Origin: Clostridiaceae bacterium
GTDB taxonomy: Bacteria > Bacillota > Clostridia > Saccharofermentanales > DTU023
Assembly (NCBI GenBank): GCA_012518795.1
Contig: JAAYRL010000006.1
Coordinates: 128,346-192,345 of the forward strand
Length of the DNA stretch: 64,000 nt
Direction of reading: 5' to 3'
The notes under the pieces are model-generated. The model worked only from the letters and a program-made list of their open reading frames with translations, was not told the origin of the DNA and searched no databases. This document shows, one piece after another, positions 16,792 to 26,771 of this stretch. The position numbers were made by a program, and so were the translations under genes. Each line of letters opens with the position of its first letter. The first letter of the stretch is position 1.

Positions 16792-17226
16792 TTATACTTT
16801 TGATTCATCTTTTTTAGCTAAAAGATCACGAATTTCTTCCAATAAAAGAACTTCGTCAGATTTTACTTCTTCAGACTCTTTATCAACTTCTTCTTTAGTA
16901 AATATTGCGCGCAGCTTGTTAATTGCTTTAATAACTACGAATACACATAAAGCAATAATTAGAAAATTGACGATCATTTGGAGCAAATTGCCATAATTTA
17001 GTGCTAATTCAGGTTTTACTATTTCACCTGATTCAACAATCGCCGGTCTAAATACATATTTCATATCAGAAAGAGAAATATTACCGAGCAATAAACCTAC
17101 TATAGGCATAATAATATCTGCTACAAAACTGTCCACAATAGATTTGAATGCTGTACCCAGGACAATACCTACTGCCATATCGATTACATTGCCTTTAGCA
17201 ATAAACTCTTTAAATTCTTTCCACAT
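16792..17226 (-). CDS. mscL: Large-conductance mechanosensitive channel MscL
   Basis: Forms a pentameric pore that opens on hypo-osmotic membrane stretch. The start MWKEFKEFIAKGNVIDMAVGIVLGTAF is the family signature (N-helix and TM1). TM2 is MIVNFLIIALCVFVVIKAIN, and the C-terminal helical bundle is EEIRDLLAKK. GGGAG lies before the ATG at 17226. The 144-residue length fits. It lies 56 nt upstream of ktrB, possibly in one transcript. Confidence 0.96.
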   Translation of the reverse strand: MWKEFKEFIAKGNVIDMAVGIVLGTAFKSIVDSFVADIIMPIVGLLLGNISLSDMKYVFRPAIVESGEIVKPELALNYGNLLQMIVNFLIIALCVFVVIKAINKLRAIFTKEEVDKESEEVKSDEVLLLEEIRDLLAKKDESKV

Positions 17227-17335
17227 AATTACTCCCGTTTTACAATAATGCCTCATTACCCCAAAAAATTATCCGCTATACTAATATAGGTAAATGAATT
17301 GTCAGCTAATAACTTACTGACATTTAACAATAGCT

Positions 17336-19009
17336 CTAATTTTGCCAGCCCAACTTTTCATAGGCATCTGCTGCATAATCCGGTAATTTGCCAGGCAATA
17401 CACCTCTAATACCTAAATCAGCAACAGCTATATCTGCCAAAAGACCATGAAAAAATACAGCAAGGGCAACTGCTTCTGTTTGATTTGTCATTTGGGCAGT
17501 GAAGCCACTCAGCAAACCGGTCAATACATCACCTGAACCTGCTTTTGCCAAACTTTGATTACCGCTTGAATTAATATATATTTCACCTGATGGCAATGCA
17601 AGTACCGTTGCGTGACCTTTTAACACTATGATTGTTGAACTGCGTTTTGCAAGTTCAACTGCGGCAGCTTGACGATCCAGATTCAATAGCTCCGCTAAAT
17701 CAGGTGCCAAACGTTTAAACTCTCCGGGATGCGGAGTCAAAATAGCCGGTTCCATCTCTTTCAGAACTCTATTTTGGAAAACATCCTGCCAATTTTCAAT
17801 TTCAGCTAAATAATTTAACCCATCTGCATCAATTATTAATCTTTTTGTCGCTGAACTTATATAGTCTAAATTATCTGCCAACCACTCAGCTTGGCCTGCT
17901 CCGGGTCCTATTGCTACACTATCGACTTCAGCAATTAACTTCTTCCAGTTATCAATAGCAGCTATAGATGCAGTCTCATTTTTAATGTCTAAAGCAGCTA
18001 AAGATGCAGTATTATCTTTATTGTCTGAAAAATCAATCGGTATTGCGTCGATCAAGCTTTCAGGTGAAACTGCAAGCAAATCGGCAACTAATATTCGGGG
18101 TACCCTGACATAAGAATAACCAACACCAGTTGCATGAGCAGCTTGAAGGGCCAGAATTATCGCTCCGCTCATTCCGGCTGAACCGCCGATCAATAATGTT
18201 TTGCCATAATTCCCTTTATGGGATAATTCTGAACGTTCTATTTCAAAATGACTAATCGTATCCAGAGTTAAAACTCGCGGTAAAAATGAGTCTAAATTAG
18301 ATTTCTTAGAAAAATCGATCAATTTTGTTTCAAGCCAAGACCTTTGCATACTGAGCAGCGCCACAATGATTTCACCGGTATAAGCACAACCGGGTTCCGC
18401 CGCCAAACCTGTTTTGAGTGCACTGAATGTCACTGTATAATCAGCCAAAAAAACTACTTGATCACAAGCACCGGTTGCACTATCAATACCTGTCGGAATA
18501 TCGATTGCAATACGGCAAGTTCCTTCACAAGCATTGACAAGCTCTAACAAAAATATAATATCTTGTGTTAAAGGTCTTGCTAAATTGAAGCCGGTACCCA
18601 TTATTCCATCGACTATAAAATCATATGGTTCCGAACTTAATTGAAATTTTTGCAGTTGGAATATTCTACCGTTTGTATAATCAAGAGATTTAATAAAAGC
18701 ATTCTTATTTTGAGCAGCATCAGATGGCAATGATTTTTCCGGAAATATATCTAAAACACTAACCTCAAAACCATAGGCTGTAAGCTGCCTTGCACTTGTC
18801 CAAGCATCGCCGCCATTATTGCCGGCTCCTGCCAAAAACAAGACTTTTTGTCCGCTATTGCCTAATCGAAGAATCAATTCGGTCACAGCAGATGCCGCTT
18901 GTTCCATCAAGACTATACTCGGCAAACCAAATTCATCAACAAAAGCTTGATCTAAATACTTTTGACTAGCAGAATTAATTGTAGGTAAAGAATCATTTAA
19001 AATTTCCAT
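17336..19009 (-). CDS. nnr: Bifunctional NAD(P)H-hydrate repair enzyme Nnr (epimerase + dehydratase)
   Basis: Repairs hydrated NAD(P)H. Residues about 1-220 are the NnrE (YjeF_N) epimerase with GAGNNGGDAW and DGIMGTGF. Residues about 240-557 are the NnrD (YjeF_C) ADP/ATP-dependent dehydratase with GGSAGMSGAI, AIGPGAG, the HPGE motif and AGSGDVLTGLLSGF. Both halves look complete. The SD before the ATG is weak. A hairpin at 19026-19083 separates it from trxA, so it may have its own promoter. Confidence 0.93.
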   Translation of the reverse strand: MEILNDSLPTINSASQKYLDQAFVDEFGLPSIVLMEQAASAVTELILRLGNSGQKVLFLAGAGNNGGDAWTSARQLTAYGFEVSVLDIFPEKSLPSDAAQNKNAFIKSLDYTNGRIFQLQKFQLSSEPYDFIVDGIMGTGFNLARPLTQDIIFLLELVNACEGTCRIAIDIPTGIDSATGACDQVVFLADYTVTFSALKTGLAAEPGCAYTGEIIVALLSMQRSWLETKLIDFSKKSNLDSFLPRVLTLDTISHFEIERSELSHKGNYGKTLLIGGSAGMSGAIILALQAAHATGVGYSYVRVPRILVADLLAVSPESLIDAIPIDFSDNKDNTASLAALDIKNETASIAAIDNWKKLIAEVDSVAIGPGAGQAEWLADNLDYISSATKRLIIDADGLNYLAEIENWQDVFQNRVLKEMEPAILTPHPGEFKRLAPDLAELLNLDRQAAAVELAKRSSTIIVLKGHATVLALPSGEIYINSSGNQSLAKAGSGDVLTGLLSGFTAQMTNQTEAVALAVFFHGLLADIAVADLGIRGVLPGKLPDYAADAYEKLGWQN

Positions 19010-19025
19010 TATTTACACATAATAA

Positions 19026-19083
19026 AGAGGTTATCTCTCAATTAGAGCAACAAACTCTTTCAGAAATCCTTAAGATAACCTCT
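19026..19083 (-). terminator. Terminator between trxA and nnr
   Basis: AGAGGTTATC (19026-19035) pairs perfectly with GATAACCTCT (19074-19083) around a long loop. On the minus strand it is followed by TTTATT. It begins 15 nt after the trxA stop codon. Confidence 0.65.
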
Positions 19084-19098
19084 AATCTCAAAATTTGA

Positions 19099-19419
19099 TT
19101 AAACTAAATGCTTATCTAATGCTGCGATCAATTCTTCATAAGGTCTTGCTCCAACCATTTTTTCTACGATTTCTCCGTTTTTGAAAATATATATTGTAGG
19201 AATTGACAACACGCGAAAACGCTCAGCCAATGCACCTTGTTCATCAACATTGATCTTGCATACTTTAGCTTTGCCTTGATATGTTTCTCCGATTTTTTCA
19301 ACAACCGGACCAACCATGCGGCAAGGACCACACCATGCAGCCCAAAAATCTACCAATACCGGTAAATCACTTTCAAGTACTTCACTTTCAAAATTATCTA
19401 CTGTTACATCTAAAACCAT
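19099..19419 (-). CDS. trxA: Thioredoxin
   Basis: General protein disulfide reductase. The 106 residues have the standard length, with FWAAWCGPCRMVGPV carrying the redox CxxC, the cis-proline loop SIPTIYIFKNGE, and a C-terminal helix. CCTCC complementarity (GGAGGTG) lies before the ATG. It is probably monocistronic, with a TATAAT-like box near 19473-19478 upstream and a terminator downstream. Confidence 0.96.
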   Translation of the reverse strand: MVLDVTVDNFESEVLESDLPVLVDFWAAWCGPCRMVGPVVEKIGETYQGKAKVCKINVDEQGALAERFRVLSIPTIYIFKNGEIVEKMVGARPYEELIAALDKHLV

Positions 19420-19530
19420 AACACACCTCCAAAATGTATTTTTTGTATTTGTTGTATTTTTGTTCTTTAATTATATGCCATAAGTATATACTGATTTGGT
19501 AACGGATGACACCTATTCTCACCAAGCCAA

Positions 19531-20523
19531 TTATATGAACTCTTGCAGAATTGAATCAGGAGGCACTAAAATCGGGTCAACTCGTGGGATTTTATTGCAT
19601 GCTCTAATTAAGCGTTTTGCCTGTTTGATTGCCAGATTTAAGTCAGCATAAAAATATCCTGCTTTAACATTATTGGAAGGTGGTAATTCGCCTTCCATGT
19701 ATTGATTTATCGATATTTTTAATTGTTCTCTGGCTTTCGGCACAATTACGGAATATTCATATTCCAAAGCTGAATTAACATAAAAGTCTGCAGATTCCAA
19801 ATAAACCGGAATAAATTCTTTTTCTGCTTTTGCAATCATCGGCCAGAAATCAATAGTCGATAATGCGGTCGCACCACGATGAAAAACATCTCTGCTCAAG
19901 CGTCTTAAAATTCTCATATCCACATGATCAAGAATTCTGTTATCCGCTAACAAACTGGCATAGGGCATAATAAAGATTCCAACCGAACGTTCTTTATCTA
20001 AATCTTTTCTCAATTCATCAGACAAACCATGCAAACCTTCAATCATATAGGTATCGCCCGGTTGTGGATTAATTATTTTATGTTCTTCAACAATTCGTGT
20101 CCTTGTCTTGAAATCAAAAGTCGGAATATTGACTGCTTGCATATTTTCCAACGCTTTCAAATGATCATGCAATAATTCCAAATCCAGTGCATCAACACTC
20201 TCAAAATCCGGACGACCTAGTTCATCATATGTCGGACTTTTTTTACTGTAATAATCATCCATTGAAATCAAATGTGTTCGCTTGCCATTTTCTGTTAGAT
20301 TCTGAGAAAACAAAGTAGAAAAGGTTGTTTTGCCGGACGAAGTGGGACCGGATAAAAACACAAAAGAAATATCTTGATGAGCTAATACGTAATCTGCTAT
20401 CTGTCTAATTTGTGCTTTAAAATCTTGTTCACATTCTTCAATAAACCGGGGAAATTTTGTAGTACCCAATTTTCTTTCCAAATCTCCAATTGTAATCAGT
20501 TTAATTTTTCCTAATTCTGCCAT
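19531..20523 (-). CDS. Uridine kinase-like nucleoside kinase (phosphoribulokinase/uridine kinase family)
   Basis: The Walker A motif is SGPTSSGKTTFS (residues about 58-69). It is followed by SMDDYYSKKSPTYDELGRPDFESVDALD, the substrate-binding region of uridine kinases. IEGLHGLSD, LRRLSRDVFHRGA (LID-type arginines) and a C-terminal helical part complete it. The 330-residue length exceeds plain Udk because of about 50 extra N-terminal residues. The TGS domain that some clostridial members carry is absent. AAGGACA lies before the ATG. Confidence 0.85.
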   Translation of the reverse strand: MAELGKIKLITIGDLERKLGTTKFPRFIEECEQDFKAQIRQIADYVLAHQDISFVFLSGPTSSGKTTFSTLFSQNLTENGKRTHLISMDDYYSKKSPTYDELGRPDFESVDALDLELLHDHLKALENMQAVNIPTFDFKTRTRIVEEHKIINPQPGDTYMIEGLHGLSDELRKDLDKERSVGIFIMPYASLLADNRILDHVDMRILRRLSRDVFHRGATALSTIDFWPMIAKAEKEFIPVYLESADFYVNSALEYEYSVIVPKAREQLKISINQYMEGELPPSNNVKAGYFYADLNLAIKQAKRLIRACNKIPRVDPILVPPDSILQEFI

Positions 20524-20711
20524 CGTTTGTCCTTTAATAAATCTATAATCTTATATACAATTTAATATAATTAATCTCTTATATTTAGCATCAGCATTAA
20601 TATCTGTTTATAAAAATGCAACTTGTTTTTAAATATAATCTATTATTCATTACTAATGTTAAGGTTATATTAAGGTTGCTACTATTTCCACTATAGTAAC
20701 CCGGCAATATT

Positions 20712-21521
20712 TTAGTCATAAACAAAAGTATCACCGGAATTTTCTGCATAGGATAAGATTATACTATGATTAGAATATTTCTGCTTGTCGAAAGATGTAA
20801 AAGTTGTAATATTAACCTGAGCTTCAGTCAATCTTTGTTGCATTTCCTCAGCAAATGATTGGTAGAAATGCTCATAACCAAAACCGTGCATCGGTACAAT
20901 AATTTTCGGTTGTAACAGGTCAATCAGCTCTTTTGATCCATTTAATAATGGTTCTTCTTGATAACCGTCACTTGTACAGCAAGGTAAAAATGCGATTTTT
21001 ACAGGTGCAAAATTCTTAACTTGATTTTTTAACCATGCAAATTCTTTAGCAAAACCTTCATAAAATTCCGGAAAATCATCCCAGACTGCCAAATCTCCCC
21101 CATAATAGATTGAAAAATCTTCATTACAATCTTGCAATAAAACTGCGCCGCCTTGATCGGTCGAACCGGTGTTTGCAATATTCAGACCATTTACGTTTAC
21201 AGTTGTTTGTGGATAAATTCGACAAAAGTTTTTGTTTCGCATATATTCTGCAAATTCCAGTTCATATTCATCTGAAAGAATATACAATAAATCATTATCT
21301 AAAAACTGATGTACAATATCCTTATCATAGTGGTCTGCATGACGATGTGAAGAATATCCGAACAATCTATTATATTTTGATTTTTGTTTTGCAAGTTCAA
21401 AAATACCGTCTGTTATTTCGCCCTGTCTTGCTCTTTTCGGTAACTCACCATAATCAAACAGAATCGCTTTGTTGCTGTATTCAACAAAAAATGAACTATG
21501 ATTCAAATAAGTAACTTGCAT
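20712..21521 (-). CDS. Metallo-beta-lactamase fold hydrolase (UlaG-like subgroup)
   Basis: The start MQVTYLNHSSFFVEYSNKAILFDYG and the metal motif SSHRHADHYD (HxHxDH) place it in the small UlaG/RomA-type MBL hydrolases. GGDLAVWDD and VPMHGFGYEH supply later ligands. Substrate unknown. It begins 11 nt after a HAD phosphatase gene and is probably in its transcript. A weak hairpin (20674-20701) follows it. Confidence 0.82.
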   Translation of the reverse strand: MQVTYLNHSSFFVEYSNKAILFDYGELPKRARQGEITDGIFELAKQKSKYNRLFGYSSHRHADHYDKDIVHQFLDNDLLYILSDEYELEFAEYMRNKNFCRIYPQTTVNVNGLNIANTGSTDQGGAVLLQDCNEDFSIYYGGDLAVWDDFPEFYEGFAKEFAWLKNQVKNFAPVKIAFLPCCTSDGYQEEPLLNGSKELIDLLQPKIIVPMHGFGYEHFYQSFAEEMQQRLTEAQVNITTFTSFDKQKYSNHSIILSYAENSGDTFVYD

Positions 21522-21532
21522 GATCTTCTCCT

Positions 21533-22378
21533 TTAATCTATTAAATACTCTTCTATAAAATGAGCAATCCCATCATGATTGTTATCCGGACAAACATAAT
21601 CCGCATGGGCTTTTAAACATTCCGTTCCATTTACCATCGCCACTTTTAGGCCTGCCTCATTAAACATGCTGATATCATTATCATAGTCTCCAATCACACA
21701 AACTTCATCTTTTTCGATTTTTAATAGATTGCGTAATTTGACAACTGCTGCACCTTTTGAAACATGTCGATCAAAAATACCGGTAATCCCGTAACCGGTC
21801 GCTTCAGCCTTCACTTGTTGATATTCTGTCAAAAATTCTCTGAATTGAGCTATCCGTCCCGGCTCCTCTTCATAAGCAACAAATTTTAGAATGTCGACAT
21901 TAGGCTTACTTTCAATTTCACCATAACTTAATTCAGTAAAAGTCGGTGATATATTAACCTGTTCCGACGCTGCTAAATTAATATATTCAGATAACTTATT
22001 TCTGACTATACTTTTGGTTTGATCATAAAAATACATCATTTCCTGACTATATGCTGTATAAGCACTGAGATTATCAGCCAAATATTGCCAAATCTCTTTG
22101 GTGACAGCTTGTTCTATCGTTACTTGATACATTACTTCATTGGTGAATAAATCTTCTGCCATGCCACCATTAAATGATAAATGATAATCACAAACAACAT
22201 AAGGTTCTTGAAATAAACTCATCATAAAATTAGTTCGACCTGAAGCAAAAACAATTTTCACCCCTTGTTTTTTCAATTTAGCCAAAGCTTGCTTATTACG
22301 TTCGGTGATTACTTTATTGTCATTCAGTAATGTACCATCTAAATCCAACACAATCATTTTGATAGGTATTTTATTCAT
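21533..22378 (-). CDS. HAD-superfamily Cof-type phosphatase
   Basis: DLDGTLLNDN is HAD motif I. FASGRTN (motif II), the Lys in RHVSKGAAVVKL (motif III) and VIGDYDNDISMFNEAG (motif IV) follow, with a C2-type cap between. The 281 residues match the Cof/YidA group of sugar-phosphate phosphatases. It sits just beyond the ula operon terminator and 11 nt before the MBL gene, so it is not obviously part of ascorbate use. Confidence 0.9.
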   Translation of the reverse strand: MNKIPIKMIVLDLDGTLLNDNKVITERNKQALAKLKKQGVKIVFASGRTNFMMSLFQEPYVVCDYHLSFNGGMAEDLFTNEVMYQVTIEQAVTKEIWQYLADNLSAYTAYSQEMMYFYDQTKSIVRNKLSEYINLAASEQVNISPTFTELSYGEIESKPNVDILKFVAYEEEPGRIAQFREFLTEYQQVKAEATGYGITGIFDRHVSKGAAVVKLRNLLKIEKDEVCVIGDYDNDISMFNEAGLKVAMVNGTECLKAHADYVCPDNNHDGIAHFIEEYLID

Positions 22379-22464
22379 ATATGCTTGCCTAATATTTGCT
22401 TATCATTACTGTATATTTATCTTTATATTTACTAAGTATACTAACTAATTTATCTGAATAATAA

Positions 22465-22515
22465 AAATCCGGATTTTGCGAAAATTCTTAATGAATTTAG
22501 GCAATACCCGGATTT
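22465..22515 (-). terminator. Terminator of the ula operon
   Basis: AAATCCGG pairs with CCGGATTT around a loop, with an inner TTGC/GCAA pairing. On the minus strand it is followed by TTTATTATT. It begins 21 nt after the ulaB stop codon. Confidence 0.7.
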
Positions 22516-22535
22516 AATTCTCAAATGAATACCTG

Positions 22536-22838
22536 TTATTTATACAATTTATCGTATCCGGCTTCTTTAACTTTCTCGATGATTTCTTTATCACTCATTA
22601 TATTGCGTAAACCGATTACTTTTGCACCTTGTTGGATTGCACTATCATACATATTCAAGAAATTTTGGGCTACAAAGACTAGGTCAAATTGATTTGCTGA
22701 ACTGACGCCTTCTGCCAATGCACAGTGATGAATTTCTTGTACAGGAATATCCATTTCTTTAAAAGCTCTTTCTGCTGCCATCTTCATCATCAAACTAGAT
22801 CCAGCTCCATTTGCACATGCAACTAAAATTTTTACCAT
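22536..22838 (-). CDS. ulaB: Ascorbate PTS component EIIB
   Basis: Carries the phosphoryl group on Cys8 in the loop VACANGAGSSLMMK, typical of the SgaB/UlaB family, and passes it to L-ascorbate during uptake. The 100-residue length is normal. GGGAG lies upstream. It is the last gene of the operon and is separated from ulaA by 88 nt containing a 6-bp hairpin, which may tune the amount of EIIB relative to EIIC. Confidence 0.93.
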   Translation of the reverse strand: MVKILVACANGAGSSLMMKMAAERAFKEMDIPVQEIHHCALAEGVSSANQFDLVFVAQNFLNMYDSAIQQGAKVIGLRNIMSDKEIIEKVKEAGYDKLYK

Positions 22839-22863
22839 TCTCTAATCTCCCTTCTTAATTATT

Positions 22864-22880
22864 TCAGGCTGACCGCCTGA
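22864..22880 (-). other. Intercistronic hairpin between ulaA and ulaB
   Basis: TCAGGC and GCCTGA flank a 5-nt loop, 26 nt before the ulaB start. There is no strong T tract, so RNA stabilisation or partial termination is more likely than full termination. Confidence 0.45.
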
Positions 22881-22926
22881 TAAAATTATACTATGTTTTC
22901 AATTAATTATTAAATAACCCTCAGGA

Positions 22927-24414
22927 TTAATTTCCTGCTTCTTTTTCTGCGCGAATACGTTTGCATTCTTCCCAATCTTCAGTTTCTAAGAAGTAAGTAT
23001 CTTTCTTCAATCTGTATTGGATTTGCGGAATTACTATTAAGGCAATAACAACCAGGGCTACACCGATATAGCTTAAATATTTCATTACAACTGTGAATAT
23101 AGGCCATACAACTGCCCAGTCCCACATACCGAGGTAACCGCCGTATTGAGCTAAGCCAACGAATGAAGCGATGAAGGCTGAGCCAAACACTTGTGCTATA
23201 CCGGATAAGAACGGGAAGATCATTGCTGCTTTTGCACCACCTTTATTGTCAGCATAAACTGCGATAATTGCATTGTCGAAGAATACCGGTACGAATCCGG
23301 CAACAACCAAAGTCGGGCTCTTCAGTAAGACTAATGCTATAATTGCCAGGAATTGACCTAAAGCACCGAAGATAAATCCGATTGTAACAGCATTTTGTGA
23401 TCCGAAACCGAATGCAACTGCACAGTCAACACCGGGAACAGCACCCGGAAGCAATTTTCTGGAAATACCTTGGAATGAATTAGTTAATTCTGTAACGAAT
23501 GTCCGAACACCTAATTGCAGAATTGCCAGATAAACACCGAAGTGGAATGACGTTGTCATAATATAGAATACAAAGTTTTGGGTTTCTTTCATGAATTCCT
23601 TTTCAACTAAATACGGTTTACCCAAGATTAATAAAATTATTCCAAAGAATAGTGTCATTAGAATAGCTGTAGCTACCATGTTTTCATTGAAAATTCTCAA
23701 CCAGCCCGGAAGTTTAATGTCGTCCAAACGTTTGGTTTCTTTTTTGCTCTTTTTAGCCATTTTCTCAGCTAACCAGGTTGATAGTCCGATACCGAACATT
23801 TGTTGATGAGCAATGGTGAATCCGGCACCATCGGTTAAGCTTTGCGATTGACCGACAATCAAGTTGGAACCGACTGCCCAGTAAAGACCTAAAAGCAAGC
23901 CCATGACAACCAGAATTCCGACATTGCTGTTTTTCAAAGACGGAATAGCAAAAAGGATTAACCAAAAGGCTGTTGCCGCTTGCTGCATCTGAACATGACC
24001 GGTTGTAAAAAGAGCTCTCAATTTGGTAAATCTTTTCAAGGCAACCAATACAATGTTAAAAATAAAAGCAATCAGGAGCAGGATCATAACATCCGAGAAT
24101 GTTCTGCCTAATTCTTTTTCCATCCCTGCTTGAACCGCATTTTGTCCGAAATACGGATCAATAACCATAGCATCTAAATTGAATTTGTCTTTTAAGCCGA
24201 CCAGAATCGGACGGAAATTGCTGGTCAATCCTCCCGAACCGACTTGTAAGATAAAGAAACCGATTGTGGCTTTAATAAATCCTGCAAGTACATCATACCA
24301 GGGTTTTTTCAATAGGGCATATCCCACAACAACCAATAAACCTATAAAATATGCCGGTACTGTCAGGAAGTTATTTACGAAAAATTCCCAAATAGTTTGT
24401 AATACATCTAACAT
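22927..24414 (-). CDS. ulaA: Ascorbate PTS permease EIIC
   Basis: A membrane permease of the UlaA/SgaT family, 495 residues with about 11 hydrophobic segments. Family features include VGSGGLTSNFRPIL near residue 60, GLYWAVGSNLIVGQSQ and PGVDCAVAFGFGSQNAVTIGF. AGAGGAG lies before the ATG. Order in the transcript is ulaC-ulaA-ulaB. Confidence 0.94.
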   Translation of the reverse strand: MLDVLQTIWEFFVNNFLTVPAYFIGLLVVVGYALLKKPWYDVLAGFIKATIGFFILQVGSGGLTSNFRPILVGLKDKFNLDAMVIDPYFGQNAVQAGMEKELGRTFSDVMILLLIAFIFNIVLVALKRFTKLRALFTTGHVQMQQAATAFWLILFAIPSLKNSNVGILVVMGLLLGLYWAVGSNLIVGQSQSLTDGAGFTIAHQQMFGIGLSTWLAEKMAKKSKKETKRLDDIKLPGWLRIFNENMVATAILMTLFFGIILLILGKPYLVEKEFMKETQNFVFYIMTTSFHFGVYLAILQLGVRTFVTELTNSFQGISRKLLPGAVPGVDCAVAFGFGSQNAVTIGFIFGALGQFLAIIALVLLKSPTLVVAGFVPVFFDNAIIAVYADNKGGAKAAMIFPFLSGIAQVFGSAFIASFVGLAQYGGYLGMWDWAVVWPIFTVVMKYLSYIGVALVVIALIVIPQIQYRLKKDTYFLETEDWEECKRIRAEKEAGN

Positions 24415-24436
24415 AATAATCTCCTCTTATTAATTT

Positions 24437-24892
24437 TTATTCAAGCATTGCATCAATTCTTAATAAATCTTCAGCTGATGTTGCTTTTTTCAATTCCTCT
24501 AAAACAGCTTCATTAGTTAAAACTGTATATAAGCGCTGCATGTTCTCCATATGCTCATCTGCATTAGTTGAAACTAATGTAAAGAACAATGAAGCATCTT
24601 TTTCAGGGTTGCCCTCTTCAAAAGACACCGGTTTTTCCAATCTCATGAAACCGATAGTTGTATCAAAAGCACCTTCGGCATTTTCCGTAGAATGTGGCAT
24701 AGCTACACCCGGCAATATTACAATATACGGTCCATGCTTTTCAACACAATCAATCATTGCTTGAGCATATCTTGCATCTGTAGTTCCGTCCGCTTCCATT
24801 GGCTGGCAACTCATGCGAATCGCTTCACGCCAATCTGCAGCAGATTCATGAAATGAAAAGTGTCCTTTGTCATGAATATCCTTTAGTAACAT
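24437..24892 (-). CDS. ulaC: Ascorbate PTS component EIIA
   Basis: The phospho-accepting His lies in ILPGVAMPHST, the active site of mannitol/fructose-type EIIA. LEKPVSFEEGNPEKDASLFFTL is typical of UlaC. 151 residues. AAGGAGG lies before the ATG. It accepts phosphate from HPr, encoded in the same locus, and passes it to UlaB Cys8. Confidence 0.92.
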   Translation of the reverse strand: MLLKDIHDKGHFSFHESAADWREAIRMSCQPMEADGTTDARYAQAMIDCVEKHGPYIVILPGVAMPHSTENAEGAFDTTIGFMRLEKPVSFEEGNPEKDASLFFTLVSTNADEHMENMQRLYTVLTNEAVLEELKKATSAEDLLRIDAMLE

Positions 24893-24924
24893 TTTTCCTC
24901 CTTTTTCTTTATATTTTTATATTT

Positions 24925-25623
24925 TTATTGACCATAATAAGCATCTTTTCCGTGTTTACGGAGATAATGCTTATCCAATAAACCCTGTTCGATTCTTGAA
25001 ATTTCAGGATTAATCACTTCTGTTCTAAATGCCATTTTGCAGCATTCTTCCAGTACTTTCGAGTTCTCCACAGCTTTAAGGGATTCAGGTCCCCATGTAA
25101 AAGGACCATGCCCGGCAACTAAAACTCCGGGTACAGCATCCGGATCAATTTGATTTTTTTCAAATGTTTCCGCTATCACTAATCCTGTGTTTTTCTCATA
25201 AGCCTCATTGATTTCCTGATCAGTCAATTTTCTGGTGCAAGGTACATTACCATAAAAAGTATCAGCATGGGTTGTACCATATGCCGGTAACTCTCTGGTC
25301 GCTTGTGCCCAACTTACCGCCCAAGGCGAATGTGTATGAACTACACCACCTATATTAGAAAATTTTTGATAAAGTACAAGATGAGTTGCCGTATCACTAG
25401 AAGGTTTCATTTTACCTGCGACAGTTTCTCCGGTTTCAAGAGATACAACTACAATGTCTTCCGGTTTCAAATTATCATATTCGACACCACTTGGCTTAAT
25501 TGCGAATACACCTGCTTCGCGATCTACTTCGCTTACATTTCCCCAGGTAAAGACTACCAAATTTAATTTGGGTAAAAGCATATTAGTTTCATAAACTTTT
25601 TGTCTTAATTCTTTATATTTCAT
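24925..25623 (-). CDS. ulaF: L-ribulose-5-phosphate 4-epimerase
   Basis: Converts L-ribulose-5-P to D-xylulose-5-P, the last ula step. This is a class II aldolase-like fold with TWGNVSEVDRE, IKPSGVEYDNLKPEDIVVV, KPSSDTATHLVLY and zinc ligands in VVHTHSPWAV. DTFYGNVPCTR and HGPFTWG follow. 232 residues. Two ATGs are adjacent. The second (25623) has the better spacing of 5 nt from AAGGAG. The last gap residue KDAYYGQ matches AraD/UlaF C termini. Confidence 0.93.
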   Translation of the reverse strand: MKYKELRQKVYETNMLLPKLNLVVFTWGNVSEVDREAGVFAIKPSGVEYDNLKPEDIVVVSLETGETVAGKMKPSSDTATHLVLYQKFSNIGGVVHTHSPWAVSWAQATRELPAYGTTHADTFYGNVPCTRKLTDQEINEAYEKNTGLVIAETFEKNQIDPDAVPGVLVAGHGPFTWGPESLKAVENSKVLEECCKMAFRTEVINPEISRIEQGLLDKHYLRKHGKDAYYGQ

Positions 25624-25706
25624 CATTTCTCCTTCGATTCATAATTCAAGTTATTTCAGTTGCTCATCACATTGTGCTGAGCAACTGAGAATCAAATAAA
25701 TAATAA

Positions 25707-26771
25707 TTAGAGAATTGACTTGAACGGTACGTTTGGTTCGTCTTCGAAACAGTCTTCGAAACCGCGACGATAATGGAATTCTCTTAAATCTTTGTCTTGT
25801 GGCCATACATATTTTCCACCGACATCCCAGATGAAGGGATGGAATTTATATTGTAGAGCATCTTTTTTATAATTATACAAATAAGTAATCTCTTTCGGAT
25901 CTGCCTTAAAGTTAGACCATACGTCGTAATGAAGCGGAATTACTACTTTACAGTTTGTAGCTTCTGCCATACGTAACATGTCTACTGAGGACATTTTATC
26001 TTGGCATCCCGGAGGATTTTCGCCATAAGAACCGAATGCGATATCAATATCATATTTTTTGCCGATTTCTCTATAGCGAATACTATAATGTGAATCACCG
26101 GAATGATATACAGTACCTGCAGGGAATTTAAATAAATAGTTTACAGCTTTTTCATCCATATTTGTCGGGCAAACACCGTCAAGATCTTCACCAACTTCTG
26201 TCGTTACTAAACAAGTACGATCATATGAATCCAGAACAATAACTTCTGTGTCTTTAATTTTTACAACATCACCCGGTTTTACTTCTTGCAAACGATCTTC
26301 AGGTACACCCCAGCCGCGCCATTTTTTGATACATTCTTTCGGTCCGATGAAAGGAACATCAGGTCCACAGTTATCCAAAACAGCTTTGGCAAAAAACGGA
26401 TCAATATGGTCATTATGATAATGGGTTGAGAATACTGCGTCACATTTAGTTACTGCGAACGGATCATATACGATAGGATATGCACGTAAATTCGGTTGTA
26501 ATTTTTTTACACCCATCATATTGCGCATTTGATGATACGGTTTCATATCAGCAACTTTTTGCGTGCGTTTTCCGTTTCCAAACCATAAATCAATTGCAAT
26601 ATTGGTATCATTTTCTGTTTTGAACCAACAGCCGACCACTCCGAGCCACCACATTGCAAATGTACCTTTTTCAACAACTGTGTTGTCGATTTCTTCATTG
26701 AGCCATGTTCCCCATTCCGGGAAAGCTCCCAAGATCCAGCTTTCTCTTGTAATTTCATCAATCTTTGTCAT
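25707..26771 (-). CDS. ulaG: L-ascorbate-6-phosphate lactonase
   Basis: Opens the lactone ring of imported ascorbate-6-P to 3-keto-L-gulonate-6-P. This is an MBL fold with [11 protein letters not shown] as metal site, later ligands in YHSGDSHYS and the C-terminal HYDVWSNF. The 354 residues match UlaG exactly in length. AGGAGG lies 5 nt before the ATG. The protein is cytoplasmic. Confidence 0.95.
   Translation of the reverse strand: MTKIDEITRESWILGAFPEWGTWLNEEIDNTVVEKGTFAMWWLGVVGCWFKTENDTNIAIDLWFGNGKRTQKVADMKPYHQMRNMMGVKKLQPNLRAYPIVYDPFAVTKCDAVFSTHYHNDHIDPFFAKAVLDNCGPDVPFIGPKECIKKWRGWGVPEDRLQEVKPGDVVKIKDTEVIVLDSYDRTCLVTTEVGEDLDGVCPTNMDEKAVNYLFKFPAGTVYHSGDSHYSIRYREIGKKYDIDIAFGSYGENPPGCQDKMSSVDMLRMAEATNCKVVIPLHYDVWSNFKADPKEITYLYNYKKDALQYKFHPFIWDVGGKYVWPQDKDLREFHYRRGFEDCFEDEPNVPFKSIL

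Noticed and set aside
17227-17335. c-di-AMP riboswitch before the mscL/ktr genes
   Set aside because: The spacer is only about 110 nt and does not show the ydaO-type structure. Only a 6-bp inverted repeat is present.
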